A DNA stretch of 64,000 nt, taken from positions 25,286 to 89,285 of the forward strand of contig CAZLVY010000002.1 of assembly GCA_964563125.1 (NCBI GenBank). Direction: 5' to 3'. The position numbers were made by a program, and so were the translations under genes. A model generated the notes under the pieces. It saw only the letters and a program-made list of their open reading frames with translations. It ran no database searches and was not told where the DNA came from. Below, piece after piece: positions 53,320 through 63,139 of the stretch. Within the stretch, counting starts at the first letter, position 1; the number at the start of each line of letters is the position of its first letter. The stretch is from UBA1368 sp964563125 (lineage in GTDB: Bacteria; Bacillota; Syntrophomonadia; Syntrophomonadales; Syntrophomonadaceae).

Positions 53320-54636
53320 TTAAAATAAATCTATCTTTTTAATTTGACGTTTCCAATAATAACGAAAATATGGATTCCCTTTGATTAGAGCTTTTTGGTC
53401 GATTCCGGATTTAATAGTCTTTTCAATTAGTTCATCTTCTCTGGAAACTGCGTAGAGCATAATATCTAACAGTTTTTGCTCAGAAACTGTTTCTGTATTA
53501 ATACTGTTAACCTTTTGCAGAAGCTCGGCCTCCAGTTCATCTCTTTCCTGATAAAATCTATCCATATCAGGAATCTGATTCATTATTACCATACGGTGGA
53601 GAAATTCTCTTCTCATCCAGTATTGAATCGCGCGCTTTTCTTCATCTTCATTAAAAGTTATCGGTTCACCATCAATCAGCCACAAAGGTTTATAAACTGA
53701 TATACAAGGTGTCGAACTGCCGGTTACCCAGTACATATAGTTTTTTTCACTTAAAGACGCTACATAACTGCCGGTAGTGTGGTCACCTATAGGTCCGCCG
53801 CCATGCATGCATACGCTTTTAAGAGACGCGCGGTTGAATTGGCGACCTTCGGTTTGGGAGTCATGGGATCTTAAAATACTCATCATATTTTCAACCGTTA
53901 CAACTGGTTTATTAATGTCTAAACAGTTAAAAGTCTCATTACCCCTGTTTTTTGAACCACTAAAATGTGTATAGAGCGGATCACTGTAACAGCGGGAAAA
54001 ATGGAAATCCTGCTCGGATTTACACCAGCCTTTAGCAATAGCATGCTTAATTAATTGAGGATGAGCTTTATCGAATTTTTCACCAATAGTCAAGCCATTT
54101 GAAATACTGCGCACATCAACTACTTTTTCTGCTGCCCAATATTCACCTGCCGTTTCTAAAACCCAGGCAGATTTCAAATCAGCAATTAAAAAAGAATTGT
54201 GATAGGTAAATGGTTTTTCGAAACCACAGTTTCCTCCCTGACCATATCTTCCTAACATAACAATCATCAAGTCTATGGCTTCCTCACTGGTTTTGCATCT
54301 TTCCAGGGCTAGTCTAACTAAATCCATACCTGTCAAACTATCCGCTCCGTATTTTTCCCGGGTGAAAACAGCTTCATTGCCAATGTTTAAGCCAAATTCA
54401 TTGCTGCCCATTTCACATCCCCATATCCAGGATGGTTTAAGCAGAAATATTTCATAAGTTTCCTCTGCCTGTTCTATTTCAATATAAGTTAATTTTATTT
54501 TACTGCCCTTTTTGTGTTTTTTTCTTGGGACTCTAATCATAATATGAGGTTCATTTGGCTGCCGGTCACTATTTTTACCAAAAATAACTGATCTGTCTTT
54601 GGTAGAATTACCTAGTGCGACCATAGTATCACACAT
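53320..54636 (-). CDS. C69 family dipeptidase (secernin-like)
   Basis: The 438-residue Ntn-hydrolase begins MCDTMVALGNSTKDRSVIFGKNSDRQPNE. In this family, removal of Met or of a propeptide exposes Cys2 as the nucleophile, and GKNSDR is the family signature. HNSFLIADLKSAWVLET and the WEMGSNEFGLNIGNEAVF-type loop are present. It has no signal peptide, so it is probably a cytoplasmic peptide amidohydrolase. Substrate is unknown. Confidence 0.88.
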   Translation of the reverse strand: MCDTMVALGNSTKDRSVIFGKNSDRQPNEPHIMIRVPRKKHKKGSKIKLTYIEIEQAEETYEIFLLKPSWIWGCEMGSNEFGLNIGNEAVFTREKYGADSLTGMDLVRLALERCKTSEEAIDLMIVMLGRYGQGGNCGFEKPFTYHNSFLIADLKSAWVLETAGEYWAAEKVVDVRSISNGLTIGEKFDKAHPQLIKHAIAKGWCKSEQDFHFSRCYSDPLYTHFSGSKNRGNETFNCLDINKPVVTVENMMSILRSHDSQTEGRQFNRASLKSVCMHGGGPIGDHTTGSYVASLSEKNYMYWVTGSSTPCISVYKPLWLIDGEPITFNEDEEKRAIQYWMRREFLHRMVIMNQIPDMDRFYQERDELEAELLQKVNSINTETVSEQKLLDIMLYAVSREDELIEKTIKSGIDQKALIKGNPYFRYYWKRQIKKIDLF

Positions 54637-54697
54637 TAATATCCCTCAATTCATAAGTTTACTTAAAAAAATCAGCAAATGTCATTACTTATTAATA

Positions 54698-55147
54698 TTA
54701 TGAACGATTTGGTAATATTTCAAAATCATCCGCTTTAACCAATCGTTTAAAGGCATTGAATAGTTCCTGTGGCGGAAGTACGAGCTTTCTCGCTCTTAAA
54801 TCAAGCCATCCTCCTGTACTTGTAATAGATGCCGCTTTTTTACCATCACTGCGGTAAAATATATTCCTAATCCGAAACTTGGAGCCATCATCACTATAGC
54901 CGGCAATTAAATGATGTACTTCAATGTTCTCCATAAGTCTAATTTCTTTAAAATATTCAATTTCATCCTTAAACACAACTGGTCCCATATGTAATTCTTC
55001 GAATCGTTTCATGGGAAAACCGTTTTCTTCAAAATACATCATTCGTACATCACCGGCTAAATCAAGGTAGGCCGTATTGGACATGTGCCCGTTGAAATCC
55101 ATATCCCCCCACCTTGCTTTAAATTCTCTTTTAAATATCTCAGACAT
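54698..55147 (-). CDS. Acyl-CoA thioesterase, 4HBT hot-dog fold
   Basis: The protein of about 149 residues has the hot-dog signature FKARWGDMDFNGHMSNTAYLDLAGDVR, with the Asp needed for thioester hydrolysis, and VVFKDEIEYFKEIRL. It is close to 4-hydroxybenzoyl-CoA-type thioesterases. The start is ATG 55147 after GGGAGG; the frame opens 5 codons earlier. It lies alone after the C69 gene; the acyl substrate is unknown, though acyl-CoA chemistry would fit a fatty-acid oxidiser. Confidence 0.85.
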   Translation of the reverse strand: MSEIFKREFKARWGDMDFNGHMSNTAYLDLAGDVRMMYFEENGFPMKRFEELHMGPVVFKDEIEYFKEIRLMENIEVHHLIAGYSDDGSKFRIRNIFYRSDGKKAASITSTGGWLDLRARKLVLPPQELFNAFKRLVKADDFEILPNRS

Positions 55148-55284
55148 TTTAATCCCTCCCAAATATATTAAAGCAATTTATAAGTGGCTCGTCAAAAGTA
55201 ATGTTTTGTAATATCCCTTTACGAAATTTATGGTTTATTTACTAAAATATTGTATAATATATGAAAACTTAAGGGGGTATGATG

Positions 55285-55731
55285 ATGGATTATAAACTAA
55301 TTTTAGAAATGGCTATTGAAAATGAAGTAGAGGCTTATGATTTTTATTCAGCAGTAGCTGCAAAGGATCTGGAACCTTCTTTAAAAAGATTATTCACTGA
55401 ACTAGCAGCAGAAGAAGCAAATCACAAAAAAATACTGGAAGCATTTTTTAAGAACCCGGAGAAACCTCTTCAATTTAAGCAGTCAGATGATTACAAGGTT
55501 GCCGAGACCGTAGAGAAACCTGCTTTGAGTGTGACAATGAAGCCAGCAGATGCATTGGCTTTGGCCATGAAAAGAGAACAAGAAGCCATGGATCTTTACA
55601 ATGTCTTTGCCAAAGCAAGTGACACGGAAGAACAAAAAGCAATTTTTCTTGAATTAGCCAAAATGGAACAAGGTCATAAAACCCATCTGGAAACCTTATA
55701 CACCAACGCTGCTTTTCCTGAAGTCTGGTAA
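55285..55731 (+). CDS. Ferritin-like diiron protein (rubrerythrin type without rubredoxin)
   Basis: The 148-residue protein has two helix pairs with metal ligands: AIENEVEAYDFY...EEANHKKILE and AMKREQEAMDLY...MEQGHKTHLE. This is a four-helix ferritin-like domain with two ExxH motifs and no C-terminal rubredoxin domain. A peroxide-scavenging or iron role is likely in an anaerobe. Three in-frame ATGs (55279, 55282, 55285) follow AAGGGGGT; the third has the best spacing (7 nt). Confidence 0.85.
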   Translation: MDYKLILEMAIENEVEAYDFYSAVAAKDLEPSLKRLFTELAAEEANHKKILEAFFKNPEKPLQFKQSDDYKVAETVEKPALSVTMKPADALALAMKREQEAMDLYNVFAKASDTEEQKAIFLELAKMEQGHKTHLETLYTNAAFPEVW

Positions 55732-55755
55732 TCTTTTAAAAAGCACCTCACCTTG

Positions 55756-55789
55756 AGCCTATTGAGCGCTTTCTCAATAGGCTTTTTTT
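55756..55789 (+). terminator. Intrinsic terminator
   Basis: AGCCTATTGAG and CTCAATAGGCT pair perfectly around CGCTTT, followed by a run of Ts. It ends the ferritin-like gene. Confidence 0.9.
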
Positions 55790-55918
55790 ATTGATTTTTA
55801 ATTATGGAGCAAAACAGTTAACTTACAATAATAATCCTGCATGAATCTACAGAACATTTGTTTGCACTTATTATTTTTGTTATAATAATTAAAACTCTTA
55901 CGAAAGCAGGGTCTGCAA

Positions 55919-57136
55919 ATGAGAACCGGTACAGCTGATCTTCCTCTCCATGGAGGAAGATGTCCAGCCTGGTTATTTGTTCATATGAAAGCCTTATGTG
56001 CGGCTATTGTTGAAGTGATTATCGAAGATGGCGGTACTGAGGAAGCATTGAAGCGCCTGAGTGATCCTTATTGGTTTCAAGCACTAGGTTGTGTAGTTGG
56101 TTTTGACTGGCATTCTTCCGGTGTCACAACCACCGTTTGCGGCGCCCTAAAAGAAGGACTGGCTGAAATAGGGCCTAGAGCAGGATTATTTATTACCGGG
56201 GGCAAAGGCAAAACCGCCCGCAATACCCCTCAGGAAATTTTAACCAAGGCAGAAAAATTCCCTATTGCGGTTAATGCTGAAAAATTGGTTTACGCCAGTA
56301 AAATGTCTGCCAAAGTCGATAGCTCTGCAGTACAGGATGGTTATCAGATTTATCATCATTGCTTTGTATTTACTGATAAAGGCCAGTGGGCTGTAATACA
56401 GCAGGGAATGAACCAAGACAACCTGCAAGCGCGTCGTTACCATTGGCTAAGTTCCTTAATGCAGGATTTCACCTTTGACCCGCAAACTGCTATTTGCTGT
56501 AACAACTCCAGCGAAACATTAAATCTGGTTTCCAAGTCCAACCAGCTGCTTAACCAGACTAGCTGTGAGATAGCTAATTCCAACCCGGATAAGTTGCTTA
56601 GCGAAATTGACAAAATTAATAACCATTCCCGAACTTTGCAAATGCCAAGACGTCATTCAATACCTAAAACTTCATATTTAAATAAATCTCTCTACGCTGC
56701 CTATGAAAAACAGCCCAATAGCTTTGAACAACTTTTACAGATTTCCGGAATTGGGTCAGGTACATTGAGGGCACTATGCATGGTGGCAGAAGTTGCTTAT
56801 GGAGTTGAAGCCAGTTATGCTGATCCAGTCCGCTATTCATTTGCCCATGGAGGTAAAGACGGTTTTCCTTTCCCGGTTAATGAAGCTGATATTGAGAACA
56901 GCTATACGGTATTAAACCGAGCTCTGCGCCGGTCCCGTGCCGGTCACAGTGAACAGCTGCAGGCTTTAAAAAATCTGGCCAAATGGCATAGCCAGACTCT
57001 AAATGCCAGTCGCTTAACTTGCACTCCTGCTGGTCAAACTATTGAGATATCTAATAATTTGAAAAAAATGGCTGCAAAATCCCGAGTTACTCTTCCTGCA
57101 TCAGCATTATTGCAGCCCGGTCTTTTTGACAGCTAG
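55919..57136 (+). CDS. DUF763 domain-containing protein
   Basis: The 405-residue protein matches DUF763 from its first residues (MRTGTADLPLHGGRCPAWLF) through VGFDWHSSGVTTTVCGALKEGL and the central tail PRRHSIPKTSYLNKSLYAAYE. The region KQPNSFEQLLQISGIGSGTLRAL looks like a helix-hairpin-helix, which suggests nucleic acid contact. Function is unknown. It stands alone between the ferritin-like gene and the convergent Fe-S oxidoreductase. Confidence 0.85.
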   Translation: MRTGTADLPLHGGRCPAWLFVHMKALCAAIVEVIIEDGGTEEALKRLSDPYWFQALGCVVGFDWHSSGVTTTVCGALKEGLAEIGPRAGLFITGGKGKTARNTPQEILTKAEKFPIAVNAEKLVYASKMSAKVDSSAVQDGYQIYHHCFVFTDKGQWAVIQQGMNQDNLQARRYHWLSSLMQDFTFDPQTAICCNNSSETLNLVSKSNQLLNQTSCEIANSNPDKLLSEIDKINNHSRTLQMPRRHSIPKTSYLNKSLYAAYEKQPNSFEQLLQISGIGSGTLRALCMVAEVAYGVEASYADPVRYSFAHGGKDGFPFPVNEADIENSYTVLNRALRRSRAGHSEQLQALKNLAKWHSQTLNASRLTCTPAGQTIEISNNLKKMAAKSRVTLPASALLQPGLFDS

Positions 57137-57146
57137 TTTCTCTTTA

Positions 57147-59318
57147 TTAATTAAGTGCCTGATTATTTTCTTTATTCAGATTTTCCAGCAAGTATTCTGC
57201 TACATCCATTACCGGAATATTTTCATCTTGGGATACTTTAACCCCATCTGTTAACATAGTCAGACAAAAGGGACAATTGCTGATAATTACTTCCGGACTG
57301 GTTTCCAGGAGTTGATCGGCTCGGGTTTCATTGATGCGCTTGTAGCCATCTGCTGCTTCTTCTTCTAAAAACATGCGTCCTCCTCCGGCGCCGCAGCAAA
57401 AGCCGAATTGTTTGGATTTTTCTACTTCTAATAACTTGCCGCCTGCCCTGCTAACAATATCTCGGGGAGGTTGATAAATATTATTGTGTCTGCCCAGGAA
57501 ACAAGAATCATGATAACTTACTTTTCTATTTTTATCACTGGAGACATCTAATTTTCCCTGAATAATCAAATCTGCCAGGACTTCGGTATAGTGGTACACC
57601 TCGTAATTACCATCCAGATAAGGATATTCATTTTTGATTGAATTGTAGCCATGCGGGCAAAGGCAAATAATTTTCTTAACGCCGTAATTATTAAAGGTTT
57701 CGATATTTTGTTTAGCCAGGGTTTGAAACAAGTATTCATTGCCTAACCTTCTGGCCGGATCACCACAGCACACTTCCTCTGTTCCCAGATAAGCAAATTT
57801 AACACCGGCTTTGTTTAATATCTTGACTACTGTTTCCCCGACTTTTTTATAGCGATCGTCAAATGCTACTGCACATCCTCCATATAACAAATATTCAAAT
57901 TCTCCTTTATCCTCGCCCAGTAAATTAACCTGATCTCTTATCTTTCTTTCGTTAAGCCAATCCGCCCGGGAAGCCCAGCCTACACCCCACGGGTTATAAT
58001 TTCTTTCCAGGTTGGTGAACGCCATCTGTGCTTCTGAAGGAATATCACCTTGCCACATCACCAGGTTTCTTCTCATCTCAGTAATTTTGCTGAGATGTTC
58101 GATCTCCATCGGGCAATGTACCACACAAGCCCGACAATTAGTACAGGCCCACAAGACCTCAGGACTGACAATATCATAAAGCATACTTTGTTCCATTGGT
58201 TCCTTTTGATCAAAAGCCTGATCAACATCATCTACCTCATCAACCGTCATAGCTAATGATCCCTCATCTGCCAAATCCCCTTTCTTCTCCAGCAAGTATG
58301 GAGCTTTTTCATCCAAATGCTTTTTCATAGTCTGAATAACAGTTATTTTCGGATTTAGCTTTTTACCGGTATTGTAAGCCGGGCAGGCTTCCTGACAACG
58401 ACCGCAGCGAATGCATGCATCCAGATCCAAAAGGTCCTTCCAATGCAGTTCTTCAATATGCTCAACGCCAAATGTCTCTGCTTCTTCAATATTTTCTATA
58501 ATGTTTATATCATTTGATTCCAAATTGCTGAAGAAGTAGGAAGTCATTCCTGTAAATATGTGCCACAGCTTCGTATAAGCTACTATGCTTATAAACAAAA
58601 AGGATATAGCCATATGAAACCACCAATTTAATCTATGCCATAATAAAATATTTTCCAAACTAATACCTGAAAACATTCCGGCAAAAATCCACCCAATAGG
58701 AGAAGCAGCTCTTTCATAATCAATTTGACTAAGTGTGGCTGCCAGCTGTATCTGACCGGCAATTCTTAAGCCTTCCACTATATATCCAGTAAATAATATG
58801 GCTCCTATTAGAAATAAAATCCAGCCATCCAATGGTTTAGTATCATTTAAACGACCGGGACGCTGTACATATCTGATAATGGCTAATACAATTATGGCAA
58901 TGAAAGCAAGAGCACCCATAATATCAATAAAAGCTGAGAAATTAACATAAAAATCGCCAACTAACGGAGGAAATCCAGTCTTATCCCAGGCAGCAAAACT
59001 TGCTGTTGCAATGAGTAATACCACAAAACCCCAAAACAAAAAAAAGTGTGAAAATCCGGCAACCGCTTTCCTTAAAACAAATCTTTGGGTCAGAGTGTTA
59101 ATTAAAAAATCAATGAATCTTTTAACAGGTTTATCACCTCGAGAAGCTTCTCCTTTAGCTAACATCCAAATCCTTATTCTTTTTAAAGCACCATATATAA
59201 AGAACCCAATAGGTATAAGCATAATAATGTAAATCAACCACTCATAATAGATATTGGCACCAACTATCCTCATTGGCACCTCATATCCGCCCTCCAAAGG
59301 CCGAAAAGCAAAAATCAT
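57147..59318 (-). CDS. Membrane-anchored Fe-S oxidoreductase, ETF:quinone oxidoreductase type (EMO-like)
   Basis: The 723-residue protein has an N-terminal NarI-like membrane domain (about six helices; candidate heme histidines His91, His228, His235, His253). Two [4Fe-4S] motifs follow (Cys302/305/308/312 and Cys392/395/398/402), then two CCG (HdrB/DUF224) domains with CCGDPARRLG (516) and CCGAGGGRMF (640). This layout matches the membrane DUF224 protein that passes electrons from acyl-CoA dehydrogenase via EtfAB to menaquinone in Syntrophomonas. No etfAB genes adjoin it here. ATG 59318 follows AGGAGGTTATTGC. Confidence 0.88.
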   Translation of the reverse strand: MIFAFRPLEGGYEVPMRIVGANIYYEWLIYIIMLIPIGFFIYGALKRIRIWMLAKGEASRGDKPVKRFIDFLINTLTQRFVLRKAVAGFSHFFLFWGFVVLLIATASFAAWDKTGFPPLVGDFYVNFSAFIDIMGALAFIAIIVLAIIRYVQRPGRLNDTKPLDGWILFLIGAILFTGYIVEGLRIAGQIQLAATLSQIDYERAASPIGWIFAGMFSGISLENILLWHRLNWWFHMAISFLFISIVAYTKLWHIFTGMTSYFFSNLESNDINIIENIEEAETFGVEHIEELHWKDLLDLDACIRCGRCQEACPAYNTGKKLNPKITVIQTMKKHLDEKAPYLLEKKGDLADEGSLAMTVDEVDDVDQAFDQKEPMEQSMLYDIVSPEVLWACTNCRACVVHCPMEIEHLSKITEMRRNLVMWQGDIPSEAQMAFTNLERNYNPWGVGWASRADWLNERKIRDQVNLLGEDKGEFEYLLYGGCAVAFDDRYKKVGETVVKILNKAGVKFAYLGTEEVCCGDPARRLGNEYLFQTLAKQNIETFNNYGVKKIICLCPHGYNSIKNEYPYLDGNYEVYHYTEVLADLIIQGKLDVSSDKNRKVSYHDSCFLGRHNNIYQPPRDIVSRAGGKLLEVEKSKQFGFCCGAGGGRMFLEEEAADGYKRINETRADQLLETSPEVIISNCPFCLTMLTDGVKVSQDENIPVMDVAEYLLENLNKENNQALN

Positions 59319-59504
59319 GCAATAACCTCCTTTTTCCTCATTTCTATGGTTAGTTTTTCCGGAATGAGTAGCTCATATGTGTAAATTACAAAAAAGCTCC
59401 ATTAGAAAAATGAAAAAGCCCTGCCATATGCAAAGCTTGAAAAAGTTATTAAACTGTCATAAGGATGCTTGTCCTAAAATAGTTTTGCGTCCATATCTTT
59501 TGAA
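59319..59504. other. Intergenic stretch without recognised feature
   Basis: Between the Fe-S oxidoreductase start and the AraC-gene terminator I see AT-rich sequence that should contain the promoter of the oxidoreductase, but no clear box or gene. Confidence 0.5.
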
Positions 59505-59557
59505 TCTAAAAAAAGGGCCGATAACCAAAAGATATACTCTTATAGGTTATCGGCTCT
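59505..59557 (-). terminator. Strong intrinsic terminator
   Basis: GAGCCGATAACC and GGTTATCGGC(CC) pair across about 20 nt, and on the minus strand the stem is followed by a T-run (positions 59507-59513). It ends the AraC-type gene transcript. Confidence 0.85.
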
Positions 59558-59640
59558 GTGTCTTTACGCTGTTATCTTATGCTGTTCTTAGCAATTTTCA
59601 ACGGGCAGCAGTATAATTTGAATAAATGATTTGTGTTTTT

Positions 59641-60504
59641 TTATTTCTTCTGAACCGGAATCCAAACTTCACTATAAGCGTAATCTTTTTTGTGTTCATC
59701 CATTTTCGTAAAGGAAAATGAAGGAACATTGATTACTTCGTAATCGGAAGAAGGAAGCCATTCTGCATAAACACTTGCCATTGTGTTTTGTAATGTAGAA
59801 GGAAATGGTCCTTCATTGGGAAATACCGCCCAGGTACCGGCTTGAACCGGCACTTTATCCAATCGGTCACTTACTTGATCTTCTGTTGTCAAAACACCGA
59901 TCAGGTGCGTTAAATCTCCTTCTTCTTTTAAGAAATTAGCGTCCGCATCAAAAGAAGCATTGACAACTTCATAAGGCTCAATATTTTGCAGAGCATGCAT
60001 TTCTTCTTTTTGTTCCTCCGTTATGCTTAGTGCCAGCTTAACAATCTCGTTATTCACACCTTCAAATTGCATGGGAACACGTTTACTTACCCCGACTAAA
60101 TTAAATGCTGGTTTGTTTTCAATTCTAAATTCCATAGTGATTCCTCCCTTGACGGTTATTATGAATGAAAGTTTGGGAAACGATTTACTTATGCCTTTTT
60201 TTATTACATCTGAGGGTAAAAACCCGCTCCATTTTTTAAATGCCCTGCTAAAGCCGTCCATTGACTGATAACCATATTTAAAAGCAACATCCGTTACTTT
60301 TTCTCCCTGTAATAAATCCTTATTTGCTTCCGACAGTCTTCTGTTTTTGATATATTCACTAAGCGTCAATCCTGAAAGATAATAAAATATCTTTCTGAAG
60401 TTATAGTCAGAGACACCAGCATATTCAGATATTATTTCAAGAGACAGATCATCGGTTAAATGATCTTCAATATAGTCAATCACATGATTTAATTCTTTTA
60501 ACAT
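59641..60504 (-). CDS. AraC family regulator with GyrI-like effector domain
   Basis: The 287-residue protein has two HTH motifs in its first 105 residues (LEIISEYAGVSDYNFRKIFYYL; VTDVAFKYGYQSMDGFSRAFKKW) and a GyrI/AraC_E_bind domain from about residue 123 (FRIENKPAFNLVGVSKRVPMQFE ... PVQAGTWAVFPNEGPFPSTLQNT). Rob/SoxS-like regulators of this type bind small amphipathic compounds. It is probably monocistronic; target unknown. Confidence 0.9.
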   Translation of the reverse strand: MLKELNHVIDYIEDHLTDDLSLEIISEYAGVSDYNFRKIFYYLSGLTLSEYIKNRRLSEANKDLLQGEKVTDVAFKYGYQSMDGFSRAFKKWSGFLPSDVIKKGISKSFPKLSFIITVKGGITMEFRIENKPAFNLVGVSKRVPMQFEGVNNEIVKLALSITEEQKEEMHALQNIEPYEVVNASFDADANFLKEEGDLTHLIGVLTTEDQVSDRLDKVPVQAGTWAVFPNEGPFPSTLQNTMASVYAEWLPSSDYEVINVPSFSFTKMDEHKKDYAYSEVWIPVQKK

Positions 60505-60620
60505 TGTCTCCCTCCTTTCATATCTACATAATACCTAAGCTATTTTAACCATGCTCGACTTTTTCAGCCCAAAAAATATCGAATTGTTATATAAAAAGAT
60601 TAACAGAAAATAGTAGGAAA

Positions 60621-60640
60621 GAGGGTGAAAAAGCACCCTC
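60621..60640 (-). terminator. Weak terminator after the GATE-domain gene
   Basis: GAGGGTG and CACCCTC pair around AAAAAG, downstream of the gene ending at 60783. On the minus strand only TTTCC follows, so termination would be partial. Confidence 0.45.
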
Positions 60641-60782
60641 CTTTATTGCCTTATTTGGTATGGAAAAGTCAGCGTCATAGATTTTTTCATACACCCATTC
60701 ATAGTCAGCTTGTGATTAATTCAGGTATGTAGAAGGTAACATTTTTGCAAATAAACTTAAACTTCTTTGCAAGGCTTTTGAC

Positions 60783-61991
60783 TCATATAATTGCCAGGTA
60801 AATCAAGTTTGCAGCGATTCCGGCTGTCAGGCCGCCGATTGTGTGGGACAATATTGCTTTGCCTGTGAGGTCTTTGTGATTCAGACTGTCCATCATGGAA
60901 ACATGGGTTGACAGGAAACCGCTCCAGCACATGCACATTGCTGTGAAAACTGCTATATCATGAGCGTTTGCAAGTCCGTCGCGAAGTAAACTCGGAACTA
61001 AACCGATGGCAGCTCCCGCGGCTCCCAAAGCTGTAATTGGAATAGCAATTGCTTCTGCACTTGAAAACCCAAACAATGGTTCAAGAATAAAACTGATTTT
61101 TCCGGCCAGATACGGCAGGAGTCCAATCCCCTCATAAGCAGCGCCTGTAAAAGCACCATCGTCTCCGGCTCCATTTGAAAGCATCATGACAAGTGTACAT
61201 ATTATCAAAACCCCGGGTATAATGCCCATACCCAGTATTACTCCGTTTTTGCCGCCATCAAGAATGGCGTTCATTATTCTTTCACCGAGGCGAGTCTCAT
61301 GGCTCTCAATCGTCGCAGCTGCATCACTATTAACGTAAGGAATCTGATCCAAATACGGAAGCTCGCGGCCAAATTTTTTTGCTGTAAAATGCAGCATAAG
61401 ACGTGTACTGACAATACTTCCGATAATCGCTCCGACGTTTCCAATCAAAGCCGCGGGGGCAAGATTGGTCCCAGAAATGCCGCCCAATCCAATCATAAAG
61501 CTGGTTACGATAAGTCCCATGCCAAATGATGTGCCCAGATTGGTCAAGGCTGGAAACTGATATTTTTTAAAGTATTTTTGAAAGTTGGATTCATAAGCCA
61601 GGGACAAAATTGCGGGGTTATCCGATAAATAGGTTGTCAAAATACCGAGCGATGCCGCTCCGGGCAAGCCATATAACGGTTTCATAAGCAGAGAGAGCAC
61701 CTTGTCCAATACGCGTACAATGCCAAATTCGTTAAGAAGTGCGCTCAGTGCACTCATCAGTACAGCTATCGCCAGAATGTAAAACGCCGTGTCAATCAGC
61801 AGCCTGTAAGCCGTGTTCATCATGGTATTCAGCATGTTTGGAAGTCCCATCGGTACAATAAAAAGTGCCAGCAGTCCACTAAAAACAAGTAAAAAAATCA
61901 TAGGTTCCATTTTTTTCAGGACCATCTTATACAGATGATCAACTGGTGCGTTGTTGTTCTCATTAAAGAATATCTTTTTTGTTTTTATCAT
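60783..61991 (-). CDS. YjiH-like membrane protein with nucleoside transporter/GATE domain
   Basis: The 402-residue protein has about nine membrane helices and the gate-domain segments TTYLSDNPAILSLAYE and GTSFGMGLIVTSFMIGLGG, characteristic of the YjiH family of nucleoside-recognition proteins. Transport of nucleosides or small solutes is suggested, not shown. ATG 61991 with GGGG upstream is preferred over the open frame to 62099, whose first 36 residues are uncharacteristic. It is divergent from a LysR gene that may control it. Confidence 0.8.
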   Translation of the reverse strand: MIKTKKIFFNENNNAPVDHLYKMVLKKMEPMIFLLVFSGLLALFIVPMGLPNMLNTMMNTAYRLLIDTAFYILAIAVLMSALSALLNEFGIVRVLDKVLSLLMKPLYGLPGAASLGILTTYLSDNPAILSLAYESNFQKYFKKYQFPALTNLGTSFGMGLIVTSFMIGLGGISGTNLAPAALIGNVGAIIGSIVSTRLMLHFTAKKFGRELPYLDQIPYVNSDAAATIESHETRLGERIMNAILDGGKNGVILGMGIIPGVLIICTLVMMLSNGAGDDGAFTGAAYEGIGLLPYLAGKISFILEPLFGFSSAEAIAIPITALGAAGAAIGLVPSLLRDGLANAHDIAVFTAMCMCWSGFLSTHVSMMDSLNHKDLTGKAILSHTIGGLTAGIAANLIYLAII

Positions 61992-62194
61992 AATAATCCC
62001 CATTCCGTTCGATACTGCAACGGCACCTTCCAAATATGATGAATTCAATTTACTGCATAAGCAAGCAGAAGTATATATAATGTATTTAATACATTCCATA
62101 AGAGATACTGATGGATAACTTCAGCCGAATTCACATTATCTCTGCCTTGACACGCATCATGTTTTGGAATATGTCGTAAAATGCCAGTGAACTA

Positions 62195-62236
62195 TTATAT
62201 GCTTAGGCATGCAAATGGTAGGAGAGGATTTGTATT
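62195..62236. promoter_or_regulatory. Possible LysR-type operator
   Basis: The intergenic region between the YjiH-like gene and lysR-type gene holds the short palindrome ATGCTTAGGCAT (62199-62210) close to the LysR start codon. It could be an operator, but the match to T-N11-A is poor. Confidence 0.25.
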
Positions 62237-63118
62237 ATGGACACATTGAAGTATAAGTGTTTCGCAACGGTTATCCGTGAGGGAAGCTTAACAGCCGCCG
62301 GTAAAAAGCTCGGTTATACACAAAGCGCCGTCAGCCAGATGATGCAGGCCATGGAAAGCGAATTTGGATTCAAGCTTCTTATTCGCGCTAAATCGGGGGT
62401 AAGTCTTACGCCTGATGGAGAACGGATTATGCCGCGTATTCAGGCGGTTCTGGCGGCTGATGAAGCTCTGCATGAAAGCATTGCCGAAGTAAACGGTTTA
62501 AGAAGTGGCACTGTCCGCATCGGTGTTTTTCAGAGTGTTGCGGAAATGTGGCTGCCGGACATCATAAGCGAATTCAACGCCCTTTACCCAAACATAAAAT
62601 TGGACTTTTGGGTTAACACCTACGAGCCTATTGAAAAATGGATTTGCGAGCAAACCGTTGACTGCGGTTTTATTACTCAGTCAAATCAGTCTGCATTTGA
62701 TTTCATTCCGCTGACCAAAGACCGGCTTTTGATGGTTCTTCCAAAAGATCACCCCTTTGCCCGTAAGCGAAACTTCCCGCTAAAGCAACTGGCCAACGAA
62801 AGCTTTATTATCCCTTCTGAGGGCAGCAACTATTCAATCGGCAGTATACTGGGAGAGGCGGATATCAGCCTAAATGTGCAATATGCACTCAATGACGACT
62901 ACGCGGCAATTGCACTTGCAGAAAAAGGTCTTGGCGTGACGATATTACCTGAACTAATTCTGAATAACCAACATGCAAAGGTTGGAATAAAACCGTTATC
63001 ACCCCCTTGTTACCGAACAATCGGTATCGGCGTTCACAGTTGCACTGCATTGTCACCGGCATGCAGGCGATTTATCTCGTTTGTAAAGGACTGGTTAGAT
63101 GAAACGCACTCTTATTAG
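62237..63118 (+). CDS. LysR family transcriptional regulator
   Basis: The 293-residue protein has an N-terminal winged HTH (KLGYTQSAVSQMMQAMESEFG, about residues 24-44) and a LysR substrate-binding domain (TVRIGVFQSVAEMWLPDIISEF). Effector unknown. It is divergent from the YjiH-like gene, the usual arrangement for a LysR regulator and its target. The stop lies in the loop of the terminator at 63103-63128. Confidence 0.93.
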   Translation: MDTLKYKCFATVIREGSLTAAGKKLGYTQSAVSQMMQAMESEFGFKLLIRAKSGVSLTPDGERIMPRIQAVLAADEALHESIAEVNGLRSGTVRIGVFQSVAEMWLPDIISEFNALYPNIKLDFWVNTYEPIEKWICEQTVDCGFITQSNQSAFDFIPLTKDRLLMVLPKDHPFARKRNFPLKQLANESFIIPSEGSNYSIGSILGEADISLNVQYALNDDYAAIALAEKGLGVTILPELILNNQHAKVGIKPLSPPCYRTIGIGVHSCTALSPACRRFISFVKDWLDETHSY

Positions 63119-63128
63119 CGAGTGCGTT
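63103..63128. terminator. Bidirectional terminator overlapping the LysR stop
   Basis: AACGCACTC and GAGTGCGTT pair around TTATTAGC, with TTTCTTATT after the stem on the plus strand. The loop contains the LysR gene stop codon TAG. It separates this gene from the convergent TetR-type gene. Confidence 0.8.
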
Positions 63129-63139
63129 TTCTTATTGCC

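Noticed and set aside
59377..59616. 79-residue plus-strand open frame upstream of the Fe-S oxidoreductase
   Set aside because: No ribosome site, and it reads through the strong terminator of the AraC-type gene; composition looks random.
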